In this document: one piece after another, positions 1 through 24,791 of the stretch | Layout: each line of letters opens with the position of its first letter | Position numbering within the stretch: position 1 is the stretch's first letter | Assembly: GCF_027596085.1 (NCBI RefSeq) | Contig: NC_072472.1 | Location: forward strand, 17,237,971-17,301,970 | Reading direction: 5' to 3' | DNA from: Anoplopoma fimbria | Taxonomy: Eukaryota; Chordata; Actinopteri; Perciformes; Anoplopomatidae | DNA: 64,000 bases | Position numbers and translations under genes: made by a program | Notes under the pieces: generated by a model | The model's database searches: none | What the model was told of the DNA's origin: nothing | What the model saw: only the letters and a program-made list of their open reading frames with translations

Positions 1-271
1 TCGGGGTACCGTTAGCAGGAAATCAAGCTCGAGCCGTTTCACTCTTAAGGCGAAACAAAGAAAAAAAAACACTCGCACGCGCGTAACGTTGAAAATAGTT
101 CTCCGTTTGTCGAGCGAAAAGTCACGTTCGTGTCCTCGCGACGGGAAGGCGTTCGATCGGCGCCGTTGTTCTGATGGGAAAAAGTTTTCTGCTGGTCTCG
201 CTCACTGCTGATCCCATTTAATAACTTCTTTCTTCTATAAAAACCGGAACCGGACCTAAAAGAAAGCAAAG
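1..271 (+). promoter_or_regulatory. msn 5'UTR / promoter-proximal region (partial)
   Basis: Sequence directly upstream of the moesin start codon. It is richer in CpG than the rest of the window, as expected near a CpG-rich promoter. The ATG at 272 follows GCAAAG, an acceptable but not ideal Kozak context. The transcription start cannot be placed and the promoter probably extends beyond the left edge. Confidence 0.45.
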
Positions 272-14021
<13,750 letters not shown>

Positions 14022-16165
14022 TGCCTGCACATCCAGATGCTAAAGCCCACACAGCTGGATCTCTCTGCCTGGACTGCAGTCCTGCCTCACACAAGCTGTT
14101 TCCTCTGCACCCAAAATAAATCAGATCCTCGACATGACATGGTTGCACAAGCACAGCACAATGTACAAATATGGATCTGGAAAACTCCATTTGTTATCAT
14201 TCCTAGCTTTGAATTTAGGCAAGTCACTGGTTGAAAAAGGGACAAACTGTATTTTACTGGTTTCATTCCTCATAAGGGGTTTATGTAGCATATGAGTGAT
14301 GGGCTCACGCCTCATTTCATGACTCATTGAGTGAGCATTTTTAATTTCTTTATATATTTCTGTCACATTTTTGTATCATGATTTCAAAATAAAAGGCTCA
14401 CAGAACAATCCAAATTTCAGATTGAAAAATGTGCCCGCAGACATATTTCTGCTGTTCACATGCAACTGGACGGTTATATTTCTCCAATGATCCGCTGCCC
14501 ATAGTTTTAAAACCAAATGCATTGTAATCTGTCCATGAAGTGCATTAACAGAGCAGTATTATTTTTTTGCAAGTTCCCTTTAGATTTACTTCCTGATCAA
14601 TTGAGTGTATTCTGAATCTTCAAGCTGTTACAAATCATTCAGTATTAACGCCCCACTCAAGAGGTGATATTAAAGATCAATTTAATTAAAATCTTTTGTC
14701 TGATTTTACATTTCTGAACATCTTCAAGTCAGTTTGCAATTACAAGGCTTTAGTGTAAATGTTGCTGTATTTTGTCAGTGCCATCATCTATTCAACTCAG
14801 CATTCAATAAAATAAAAACTGATATTTGAAGTTGATTTTACTGTACCTTTAAGAGTTTTACCCTGGTTTTTATTTCTCTGCTTTTATTTTTTAATTCTGC
14901 CTAGTTGTGATTGGCCTGTTGGACAATTGAAATATATATATTTTTGCATTGATATAACCAGTTCAGCATAAAGACTTACACTGTAGTTGTCACATGTCAA
15001 TTTGCTTTGCCAACAAAAAAAAAGTAATCTGTAAAGGTAAAAGTTGTAGTTTACTCTTACATTCTCGCTTATGTGTTTTATTTACAGATAAGAGAACTTT
15101 CCTTCAACAAAATCTTTATAGAATTTGATCCATAGAATAAAATAATTCCATTAAACATGCACTGGAAAATCATAGCTTACCTTTGCAAAATGAGTCAAGA
15201 CAGACTTAACATCCCAGATTGGCACTATTTCCAATGCATGCATTTTTTTATATACTGTATGTAATTAATTACGTTTGTGTATTTTGTTATTTGTTATAGA
15301 AGTGATAGAACTATGTAAGGTGGAAAAAACGGCACCACTGAAGATATTTTTGTATTATAAAATCTAGAAGTACTTGTCAAAGTAGGAGCTTTTGTTCAGA
15401 ACGAACGTCATTTTGAAAACAGTATTGTGGTGTAAACTAGTAGCACAGCTCAGTGCTGTGATAGTAAGCTGATGGAGCAAGCAACACCCTAAAGCCTGTG
15501 AGTGGACCAATGAAGAGCCAGGCGCTACAGGAAATTCTGTTCAAGGCAGGCAAAATACCGTGAATGGAAATTTTTAAACCAGGCCAAAACATTTTGCATG
15601 AAAATGAACAAAACTTCCTTGTGCCATTGTTCCAGATTACATTTTGTGATGCAGACATGCGAAGGGTTTTGCTTGTTCTCTAGATATTTAGAAATTGGTG
15701 TTTGAAAGATTTACTAAAACTATTTAGCAAGTTCAAAGTAAATGTATTTTAGATTTATTTTTATTTTTATTTAGATTTCTCTCATTGATTGAACTTTTGT
15801 CATTTGTAACAAGATGCATTTTTGATAAACAGTATTCTCGCCCATCGCTGCGTAAAGTTCTTGTACCATGAAATGTAAAAAAAATGCAGTCGTTGCTATT
15901 TGGATACCTTTCCATGCCTTTGACGATAACTTGTGTATGTTCTACCTGAAGCACCATGTATTGACAGCCTTCTTTTTAAGAATCAAGTGTTATTTGAACC
16001 CCAGTCATCATGTGTGAAAAAGAAATGTATTAAAAGATGCTGCTCAATATTTTGTCTTGAATCAAAAAGGGCTGAAACGTGACATTGTAAATTGACAAAT
16101 AGTGCCTTGCCCAGGTTTTCCATCAGATCTTTCTGCTTCAAGTCTTCCTTTCACCAACGAATAAA
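14022..16165 (+). other. msn 3'UTR region with several candidate poly(A) signals
   Basis: AATAAA occurs at 14115-14120, 14388-14393, 14806-14811 and 16160-16165 on the coding strand. The three nearer signals would give 3'UTRs of about 0.1-0.8 kb. The last would give about 2.1 kb, closer to the long 3'UTR known for mammalian MSN. Which are used cannot be told from sequence. No further coding exon is visible. Confidence 0.5.
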
Positions 16166-19000
16166 AGTCAAATTAAACCGTTTTTTTTCCTGACTATTTC
16201 CTTAGAACCACCATCTCAACTAAAGTAGAAAACCAGTTTAATTAGCCATGTCTCATAAGCATCCTTATAATCCATATTTCTTTAAGTATATAATGGCACA
16301 GATTTAATCTGTTAAAATGTTTACATTAAGTCTATAATACAGTGGTCACACTCATCACCTTTGACCCACTGGTTAATAGCCTTTAGTTCCCATCACACCT
16401 GCTGTTGTACACCAAGATGCAATCCTACAGTGAGCCACATGATGGCAGTTCACCCTCAGTCTTCAATAAGGGTGACATGGCAACAATGTGAAAGTTTATT
16501 CACGTCAATGAACATTTGGTCGACGTTATCCAGATTGTCATAATATAAACGTCATGTTAATCAATAGTGTACTCATCTGTACATAGCATATAGAAATATT
16601 TAATTAAAATTTCCTGCAGTTTACCAAAGCAAAGTTCTCAGGATAAAAATTCAAAACTATCACGATCATCAGATTAGAAAACATGTTTGTAAAGGACATC
16701 CAGACCCTCAATCGTTTAAAAAATTGTTCTGCAAATTATTGTTGACAAATTCTAAGCAGTTTGCACTGAAGCATTCAGGTTTAGACTGAAAACTCAAATA
16801 CATAGGAAACCCAGTGACCTTTTTTTATTTGAGTTTCAAAATCCGTGAACCTGGATGAGGCTCTCATTTATCATTAATATTAAATTAAAAAAAGAAGTGA
16901 AAATGATTCTTTCATTCATGGAAATACCTTTTCACCAAATACATCAAGGAGAATTTTCACATACTTTTGCAACAGGAAGTTCAGTTAAGTCTTGTTGAAC
17001 GACTTGATGAAAATCAACCATCTCTTTCTTAACACCAAAGGGAGGAGGTGTTTTTTCATCTCCCACTTCCTCTATATTTGTGGTATTAGTGGCCTGAAAA
17101 GGGTGTTGAAATGGTTCACGCTCTGAACTGCCACATAGAGATAAGCTGCCATGAGTCTTACTGTCTGAACTAGACTCACAGAATTTACCCCGGTGTTTCA
17201 CACAGAGTGAGTCAGGATCTCTGTAAATAGCTTTGCTCACTTCATTCTTCTTCAGGTTGTCATATGGGAACTCTAACTACATACCATTGCCTTTCAAGTC
17301 CTTTACTGTCATACCTAATTCTTAAATAGTAAAATAACAATGTACAGTTAAGCAGGGAACAAAATAGTACTTTAAAAGGGCGGACTAAAGCCAGGTTTGA
17401 AGATGTCTTTAAAAAATATATGTGGGAAAAATATGACTATGGTGATATGACTATCGTGTAGGTCATAGCAGAATGATGAATTGGGGCAATCTGGGAACTC
17501 TAAGCCAGTCTGTATGTGCCTAATGTAAACATTTTCACTGCCCTCTGCACATTTAAATCATGTCTCATGCCAAAACAACGGAATAATGTGCTTGTCAGAG
17601 CCTTTCTTAACAAATCTTTAGAGGTGCTGGTTGGCGCATTTTGATAATTTTGGACCGATTCTGACGCTCTTCCTCCTGTTTCCAGTCATCTAAGCTAAAC
17701 TTGCCAACAGCTGGCTGCAACTTTGTATGTATCATACACACATGAGGGTGGCATCTATCTTCTCATATGACTTTCTGCAAGACCTTAAAGAAGCATTTTT
17801 TTTTTAAGTCAAAGCATTCCTTTAAACAACTAATTTTAGGGCTTCTGATCTGCAACTGCTTTGTATTGTGATGCAATGCTATGCTATATCATAACATACT
17901 ACTGTTGAAAGTCTTCTGTGTCTGCCATGTCTCTGGGAGGGGCCACTGGCTCACCTGTGCTGACCGGACTTAACTAGACCCAGGTGGGCTCAATCTGCCC
18001 TGAATCAGTGCTCTTTTAACTCGAAGGAGAATCATTCCTCTGTTGCTCTGCCAAAGATCAGACCTGTAGTCACGGTTGTTTTTCAGATTGCATCTTAAGT
18101 GAGTTGTTTTTCAAGGTCTATCAAGTTTGATAATGCCATGTGTTTATATTCCATTTGACTAATTCCAGTTTAAAACTGATGCATTGTTTATTGAATATTA
18201 TTTAACTTTGTTAAGAGCCAACAAGAATTTGAGTTTGATGATTAATAGACTAAATTGAGAGAAAGCATTGAACTTATGTATTTCTTTCTTTCTTTATTTT
18301 TATAACTAATACAGACCCACCACTCAGTTATAAGGTATGCACATGTCAAAATAAAGTCCCTCTTTGGTTAAATCTGCTGGCTCACCGTTCACAATTCTGG
18401 TGCCTCTGTGTCTAGATTCTAGCTAATGCCATTAGGTTCCACTTGAAAAACTGCAATGTAATTGAGCCTACACTTTACAAGAAAATCCAGTTCACTAATC
18501 TAGATGGTTTGTGTTACAAACATTTACTTTTTCTTTTTTTTTTTTACTGCATGAGTCACATTACAGCCCATGCTGTAAACCTTCACATGTAGTGAGGGTG
18601 GTTCATAAACAGAGCTGTATCAGGGTGCAGACCCCTGTTGATGGGGGCATTTTGACTAATGGATCATAAAGTTTGCTCATAAGAGCTTCTAAAGTGCATG
18701 GTGTTGTATCTCAATGTGATAATGCAACATGGTCGTTTCCCATAATGCATCAGGCTGACTGCATCCACTGCATACTGTCAAATATCAAGTTTGGTTTAGG
18801 CCTTTCCTTACTATTGGCCTCTCCTAACTCTCTGGGTTCATTAGTCTGTCCATTTATTTCCTGTATCTATGTGGACTTCTGCATCCTGCTGCAAAGAGAT
18901 TGGCTGCGCAACCACAAAAACAACAGTCCGCTCTGAATAGTCGGTATACAAAAAATTCAGTGTTTAGTCCCTTTGAAAGCTAAGGAAGAGCAAATTACAG
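16166..19000. other. Intergenic stretch between msn and mir223
   Basis: AT-rich DNA without a gene that I can name. The only frame of interest is on the - strand, 17275-16944: about 110 codons without a stop, Ser/Glu/Pro-containing, with AATAAA 115 bp past its stop (16824-16829 as TTTATT on the + strand). The possible acceptor before it has a poor pyrimidine tract. I do not call it a gene. Confidence 0.5.
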
Positions 19001-19054
19001 TACTGTTGTGGGTGCAGGGGGAAGTCCAGTGAGTGATTCATCATGGTGCATTAG

Positions 19055-19260
19055 TCCATAGTAAAATGAGGAAGTTGCACAGCTCTTAGCAGGGTGCACA
19101 TTCTGGTTGTTGCACAAACAATAGGTAATTATGGTGTATAAGTTAAAAGTTAAGTCATAACCTGAACAGCTTTGAGTGTTACTTGGAAGTTTGGGATTCC
19201 AGAGATTTTGAAGTAATTGCATGGACTGAGGTAAACTGGCGTCGCACCAATCAGCAGTGT
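19055..19260 (+). promoter_or_regulatory. Candidate mir223 promoter: PU.1-like, C/EBP-like and CCAAT sites
   Basis: GAGGAAGT at 19068-19075 fits the PU.1 (ETS) core and runs into GTTGCAC. A second C/EBP-like site TTGCACAA lies at 19110-19117, and CCAAT lies at 19247-19251 within GCACCAATCAGCAG. In mammals, mir223 transcription in myeloid cells is driven by PU.1 and C/EBP factors through conserved proximal sites. The cluster is about 0.7 kb before the first visible splice acceptor of the presumed primary transcript. The assignment combines the sites seen with known biology; the transcription start is not defined. Confidence 0.5.
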
Positions 19261-19777
19261 ACACTGAATGATGACGCTCGTCTTTGAAGCTGGAAGGAGC
19301 GTTGACAGCCAGCAAAGGTTGATTTGGATGAAAATTTGAGCAAAATAGGACTGACATAACCATTAACAGAAATACTGTTTAAAAAATAGTGTAATACAAA
19401 ATAATAAAACAGACCATGGTACTTCATTTGATCTCATTCTGTAGTTTTAACACCAAGTGTAACACTACTGTCAAATACCATCTATACGCTATTTGATCTA
19501 ATTTGTCATTATTTAAATCTCCCTAGCCTGTTTGTTACTTTCTTGTTCATTTTAATGTTCTAAACTTATATAAAGTTCCTTAAGCACGTTCTGCAAAATA
19601 GTTGGGACACATGAAACTGTTGAAAATGTCTCAGCAAACCATTATCTCTAAAGCTGTGAGCCATGAAAGCCTTCAACAGCATTTCACAACTGTGACATGT
19701 TGACACTTTATTTCCACACATTTCCTGAGAGCTATAGCTCTGCAGTTATCTTCCTTGTTTTGACTTCCTCTTTGCAG

Positions 19778-19900
19778 CGTCAGGCTCGATGGTCAAACGA
19801 ATTGTTTTGTGCGCGGAGTCATCACTGTGATCTCTTGTGAGAGAAAGAGGAGCGTTGCACTCGGACTCATCTGCTTCAGCATCAAGATATCCGAACTCAG
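19778..19900 (+). ncRNA. Putative internal exon of the primary mir223 transcript
   Basis: A strong pyrimidine tract and acceptor (CTTCCTCTTTGCAG, ending 19777) precede a 123-bp segment with donor CTCAG/GTAACA. A second strong acceptor (TTTTTTTCCACAG, ending 20040) lies 140 bp downstream and 25 bp before the mir223 hairpin. A spliced non-coding host transcript is known for mammalian MIR223. The segment has one open + frame but no recognisable protein, so a non-coding exon is the simplest reading. An 89-codon - strand open frame (20015-19746) overlaps it antisense. Confidence 0.5.
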
Positions 19901-20040
19901 GTAACAGATTGGTGTCTATTTCTAAAATGTTGTGCACAAATGCCCTACCATTTCTGAAAAAGGGAAGATATTTGCATGTTTTTGTATCTTTGATAATGTT
20001 TGGTTGGAGAGACACGTGTCGTGTTCATTTTTTTCCACAG

Positions 20041-20426
20041 AGCCTTCTTTGATTGGAGATCAGGCCCCCCACTTAGTGTATTTGACAAGCTGAGTTTGAC
20101 ACTCTGTATCTCTGAGTGTCAGTTTGTCAAATACCCCAAGTGAGGTGTCACTTGACTACAAATGTGTCCAAACCTGTGCTACTCCACAGCCTGAACAGCC
20201 AGCTCCTCAGTGTGCTCCCTCGCACCAACGACGCTGAAAAGCACCATGTTTATTGTGTTTAGTCATGTATAATCTGTTTAACTGCAATTTATTTACTAAA
20301 TCACATGTAACTTACCCTCATGCATATCAAAGTTTTAATGAACATAAATATTATCTATGCTTTCAGAATCCAAAAAGGGTGAACGAAAGAACCAACAAAG
20401 GTTTCAAAGAGATTTCTTTTAATAAA
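20041..20426 (+). ncRNA. Putative terminal exon of the primary mir223 transcript
   Basis: It begins after the acceptor at 20039-20040 and contains the mir223 hairpin. A coding-strand AATAAA at 20421-20426 could end the transcript. Splicing is inferred from the acceptor and the upstream donor at 19901; the 3' end is a guess. Confidence 0.45.
20065..20148 (+). ncRNA. mir223: microRNA miR-223 precursor hairpin
   Basis: The two arms fold into a stem through TGACACTC and GAGTGTCA around a short loop near 20105-20113. The 3p product maps to 20117-20138, begins TGTCAGTTTGTCAAATAC and agrees with vertebrate miR-223-3p as I know it, including the seed GTCAGTT. The 5p product maps to about 20075-20096 and contains GTATTTGACAAGCTGAG, also as in other vertebrates. 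In mammals miR-223 is a myeloid miRNA that tunes granulocyte and macrophage genes. Its place just downstream of msn on the same strand repeats the human order MSN-MIR223 on Xq12. The identification is firm; the precursor ends are approximate. Confidence 0.96.
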
Positions 20427-22850
20427 AATGAGGTGTGCTATTGGACTTATTGACCAAAAAAAACTAACCTCTTGAACCCAATTTTCTGTTTTCAGTCTGT
20501 TTATTTCTAGGTTTATAGCACAGTCGTTACACATCTCAGCCAAACATGCCACATGTTATTTTCAGGACAGGTAAGGCTGCTCTGAAATTCCATCTGGTGT
20601 TGTGGTTCCTCGGCTCATATTTATTTTTAAGTGTTTTGACACATTTTGCACCCAGAAGGTTACAGAGGTTAAAATACAGTAATGAGAAATGTTGCTCTAA
20701 ACATATGGGAACAACCAAATGGGAGGTTTGAGTTTGCTGATAATCAGTTGCCAGGTATTCAAACATTAAAATGCATGCTTAATGTTATGTGTTCACACAT
20801 TTTCTGGTTTAAAAGCAAATCAATGTTCTGGACAAAATAATCGCTTTCTACAAGACCTAAGGGATGACCAGCCTTTTTATGAGAGTGCACACCTGTAAAC
20901 ATTTCAGGTATTTGCCTCATTTCTCCCATTCAGTCTTTTTGCTTAATTGTTATTCTCAGCCTTGATGGAAGTGTCCTTTCCCTGCCAACATCTGTGAAAA
21001 CTGGACTATCACTTGGGTGACTTGAGGTGGAGAATAAATAAACAGTGGCCCACTTGTCCTCTGACTCTTTTGGGGACTTTTTGTGTGATGACAAGATCTG
21101 AAAAAATGTGTATCACAGTGTATAATGATTTTTATAGGCTGATGTGTGATCTCTCAAGGGTTATACTCATGAGCTGTGAGTGCTGCAGACAGAAGCTTAT
21201 CATCCAACTGACGGAACTTATCGGTCCGCATTGCATTTCCTCTTCCTGTGGGGACATGCTGCATTGCCTGCATGTGTGTGAACAAATGTGTATTCCTGTA
21301 TGGCATTTTTAAAAGTGTTTACTCACGAACTGTCATAAAAGTTTTTAAAGGGACTTAATCATTGTGGGTGAGAATAGGCAGAAATGTGACCCGATGCTGT
21401 AGCACATCCTGGTGTTTTTGGCAAACTGCATTTGACATATGTATTGGGAAACGCTTAATGTTTTTTTTTTTTTTTACTGGCATACTAGATCGTATGGTCT
21501 TATGGGTAATGGAGTGCACAGTAACTGAATGTCTACTGCTATGCATCATTGCATGGGTGAGGCTGCTAACACATGATGTAAATCATGAGCACTCTGTCTT
21601 GGCTGCAGGAATGGAAGCATCCATCCCTTTGGCTACCAACACATGCTTGGTATAAACAAAATGTGCAGTCGTGTTGCATCTGCCCAGCATTATTTGCAGC
21701 TTGTACAGATCTTGTTTTTAAGGCACACCCATATACGGTTTCATGGATAAAATGGTTTCTGGCAGTTTCTTTAATTCAAATTATCTCGAAAAATAAGATT
21801 TGTACATTAATACATTGTTAATCTCTGCAGCCAAACCATGTTGCTTTTATTGATATCCAGATAAAGTATTTTGAAGGTTGTCCAAATTTCAAGTTGTACT
21901 GTACACAGTAACCAAGTCTTGTTCTTCCTCTGAGGCGGTTGGAAATTAACATTGGTCTGGAGCAGGACTTCACCAGAATGTTTTAAGGCCATCTGTATAA
22001 CTCGGAGTCTGTAACAGGATCCTTATGTTTTTATAAGATCAGGTCAACATCAGGAAAAGGTGCACTTTTATCAAACTGTTAAGACACACAGGCTGTAGGC
22101 TTTATTGGGAAATGCAATGTGCTATTCTCAGCTGATGTCATTGCACAAGAACAATGGGCCTCCGAAGAGGCTGACAAATTTTACCCTCCAGTGTTTCAAT
22201 GTTTTTTTGCAATGTAGCTTGGAGTCAATGGGAGTTGCAGTAAAAGTGTCTGTCTTCTGTGTCAGACAAGCCATTCCAGTCTGTCAAATATTTTTCATAA
22301 GAAGTTTGAACATAAACTTCCAAGTTATCTTTGTATCTGTTGGATTCACGCCACACTTTTTTTCTCATATATAGTGAGTAGAGTAATACAGGTATATTTG
22401 GTCAATTTTGACAGCTGTGTCCTGGAAAGTGTTTAATAAAACACTGTATTTTACTTAAAAACACCACTCCATTCCTAGCTTTTCTATATTTCTTCTTTAT
22501 TTCCTGTCTTCTTTGCTGTCTTCAATCTGTTGCTGTAATTATACCAGTAAGTGGTGGTAGAGCTCTATTCTTTGAGTTGTCTCTTACATTAGGCCAGCTT
22601 CAGAATAAAGAATCTGATATTAAAAACAATCCACCAATAAACATATTCAGTTTTTCAAGATATTTGTTATTCACTAGAACGAGAAGCTTAAATCAACACG
22701 AGTTAGATCAATGCTACCACACCACATTAATTATCTTCTTTCTTGTTTATAGAGATAAAGTACACAATTGGTCCATAATGGCAACAACAATGTTAACTGT
22801 TGGTGTGAGAGGAATGCACACACTTGTGTTGGATGATAATTTACTATTGG
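20427..22850. other. Intergenic, nothing identified
   Basis: AT-rich sequence with a T run near 21463-21475. The open frames are short, overlap one another on both strands and carry no recognisable domain. Confidence 0.6.
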
Positions 22851-22852
22851 CA

Positions 22853-22917
22853 TGAAGTATGTTGGAGATATCATACAGAGATAAAGAAATATACAGGTAT
22901 ATCTCCAACATACTTCA
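22853..22917. repeat. Inverted repeat, 19-bp perfect arms, 27-nt loop
   Basis: TGAAGTATGTTGGAGATAT at 22853-22871 is the reverse complement of 22899-22917. It abuts a LINE/SINE-like tail. It may be a duplicated and inverted target segment created at insertion, or a foldback RNA. No known miRNA is recognised in it. Confidence 0.85.
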
Positions 22918-22924
22918 CTTATTT

Positions 22925-23058
22925 ATCATCCTTTTACTGTTTGATATCTTATTTATTGTATTTGTTTTGTTTTTTACTGAGGCCTCCCCTTTACTTCTGT
23001 AATACTGTAAATTTCCCCACTGTGGGACTAATAAAGAATATTATTTTATCTTATCTAA
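22925..23058 (+). mobile_element. 3' tail of a non-LTR retroelement or SINE
   Basis: The segment contains TTTCCCCACTGTGGGACTAA, then TAAAGAATATTATTTTATCTTATCT. A CCCCANTGTGGGACTAATAAAGG core followed by short ATCTT-type repeats is a frequent 3' end of fish non-LTR elements. The rest of the element is not visible, so this is a 5'-truncated copy. The clade is not assigned. Confidence 0.55.
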
Positions 23059-24620
23059 TTAATATGGCCTGCTAGGCAGTCAAGCCTCCAATGATTGTTC
23101 AGCTCTTACAACTTTGAATCTGGGCTCATGATTTAATAAACTGTTGAACTATTGTGATTTATCATTGAAAAAAAAAACGGTCAAAGTTAGTATATATTTT
23201 TTAAATGCTTCATAAGGACTGGTGCAAATAATTTGTGACATATATCTTTTTCTTATTTATACAGTGAAAATGATTACAGCAGCACTTTATGCCATTAATG
23301 TTTCCTGATATTTCTTTAAAAACGTTATACAGAGGGGCTAAATCCTTTTAAAGGTTTTCTTAACTGCTGTACTCAACACGAGTAACTTGAGGGTCACAGG
23401 ATGTTGTTTGGTTCCAGTGAAAGCAAATACTGTCCAAAGGCCCATATATGGGATCAATTAGGGGAATGAAAAACGTTTTACTAAACGTTTGTAACTGCTT
23501 CCTGTAGAACAACTGGAGGGCTTTGAGAGGTGCAAATGTATTGTGTTATACAAGGCAAACCAACATGGACCGAAAACTTTATTTCGTTAAATGAACATGT
23601 ATGTTGTGGATCTCTAATCTGACAATGAGACAGAGGTTACATATAACTTTGACACGTAGATATTTCACAACAAAGAACCAAGCCAGGTCCAAATTCTTTT
23701 ATAATACCCAATAAATTACTCACAAATAATACAATGAATTTCAACATTTTTGCCATGAGATGAAAGCTAAAGCGAACATATTGTACCCCATGAATGACAA
23801 GGTCAGTCAGCAGTTAAGGTTCAAGGTTTAACTTGGACTTGGTGTGATATCATGATTCAGCAGAATACCTGATTTCCAAAAGTGGCGTCTAATGATTTTA
23901 GTGAAAACGCTGAAGCAGAGATGCATCATTCTCCCGAATTTTCCTTAAAATCCTGTCAGAGATATCAGAGTTTTTACAATAAGAAAACAAACAGATAACC
24001 TCGGTTGAAAGCAAAAATATACTCAAATAAAATAAAGATATATTTGCAGGATCAAGAAATTCATTTAACGTCACAATGAGGTGAAAGATTTTTTGCTTTC
24101 ACACAAATGTGTGAGTTGCCACTTTGCCCATTTCCAATTGAATTCAGGGAAATGAAAAACTGTAAGAATTCATTCATTGATTTATGATTCAGGTTCCTTG
24201 GGAGTGCAAATTGGGGTTTCATTTGGATATGGTCTTGGAGTGGATTTAGACTGAATTATTTAGTAATTGGATTTGGTGAGTTTTACTATAAAATGAGAAA
24301 CCAATAGTAAAGTATTACCTAACCCTAACCCTATACAAATTAACAACTGGATAAAATATTTAAAAAAACTTTTCCGCTGCGAAAAGTTCCAGTAGCATGA
24401 ATTGCCCCTCGTGGAGCAGCAGTCTCTGATACAACTGAGGAACAGCAGCATATGTGTTGTCTAAAATATAATCAAATATAATTCATTTTAAAAGTGTTGC
24501 CATGGTCAGCTGCTTGGCATCAACTCCGTCACAACTTCAGTGTGACCGAGGTGAAACATTGACAAATGCCATGACGGCACCTTTTCTTTTACTAATACAC
24601 TTTTTATAATGACTGAAGAC
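23059..24620. other. Intergenic, nothing coding; short telomere-like motif
   Basis: No gene or RNA was recognised. CCTAACCCTAACCCTA at 24318-24333 is two and a half units of the vertebrate telomere repeat, too short to imply a fusion point. Confidence 0.55.
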
Positions 24621-24621
24621 T

Positions 24622-24627
24622 TTTATT
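24622..24627 (-). terminator. Candidate poly(A) signal of the B3GNT3-like gene
   Basis: TTTATT on the + strand gives AATAAA on the coding strand, about 165 bp past the stop codon of the glycosyltransferase gene. Confidence 0.5.
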
Positions 24628-24791
24628 TTTGTTTTTGATCACTGCACTGCAGTTAAAAGTTATTTGTTCTCAATATTAATGCAATTAAGACAAATTCATG
24701 CATTTTGTCCAAAGAAGGAGACCTTTTTGAACCTAAGTAAGTGGCCACTGAGTGAATATTAATATCAACAAGCCCCGACACCATCTGTAAA

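Noticed and set aside
18995..19363. 122-codon open frame on the - strand
   Set aside because: It has no recognisable domain, and its span covers the PU.1/C/EBP/CCAAT cluster before mir223. The CpG-bearing part is better explained as promoter DNA of the + strand transcript.
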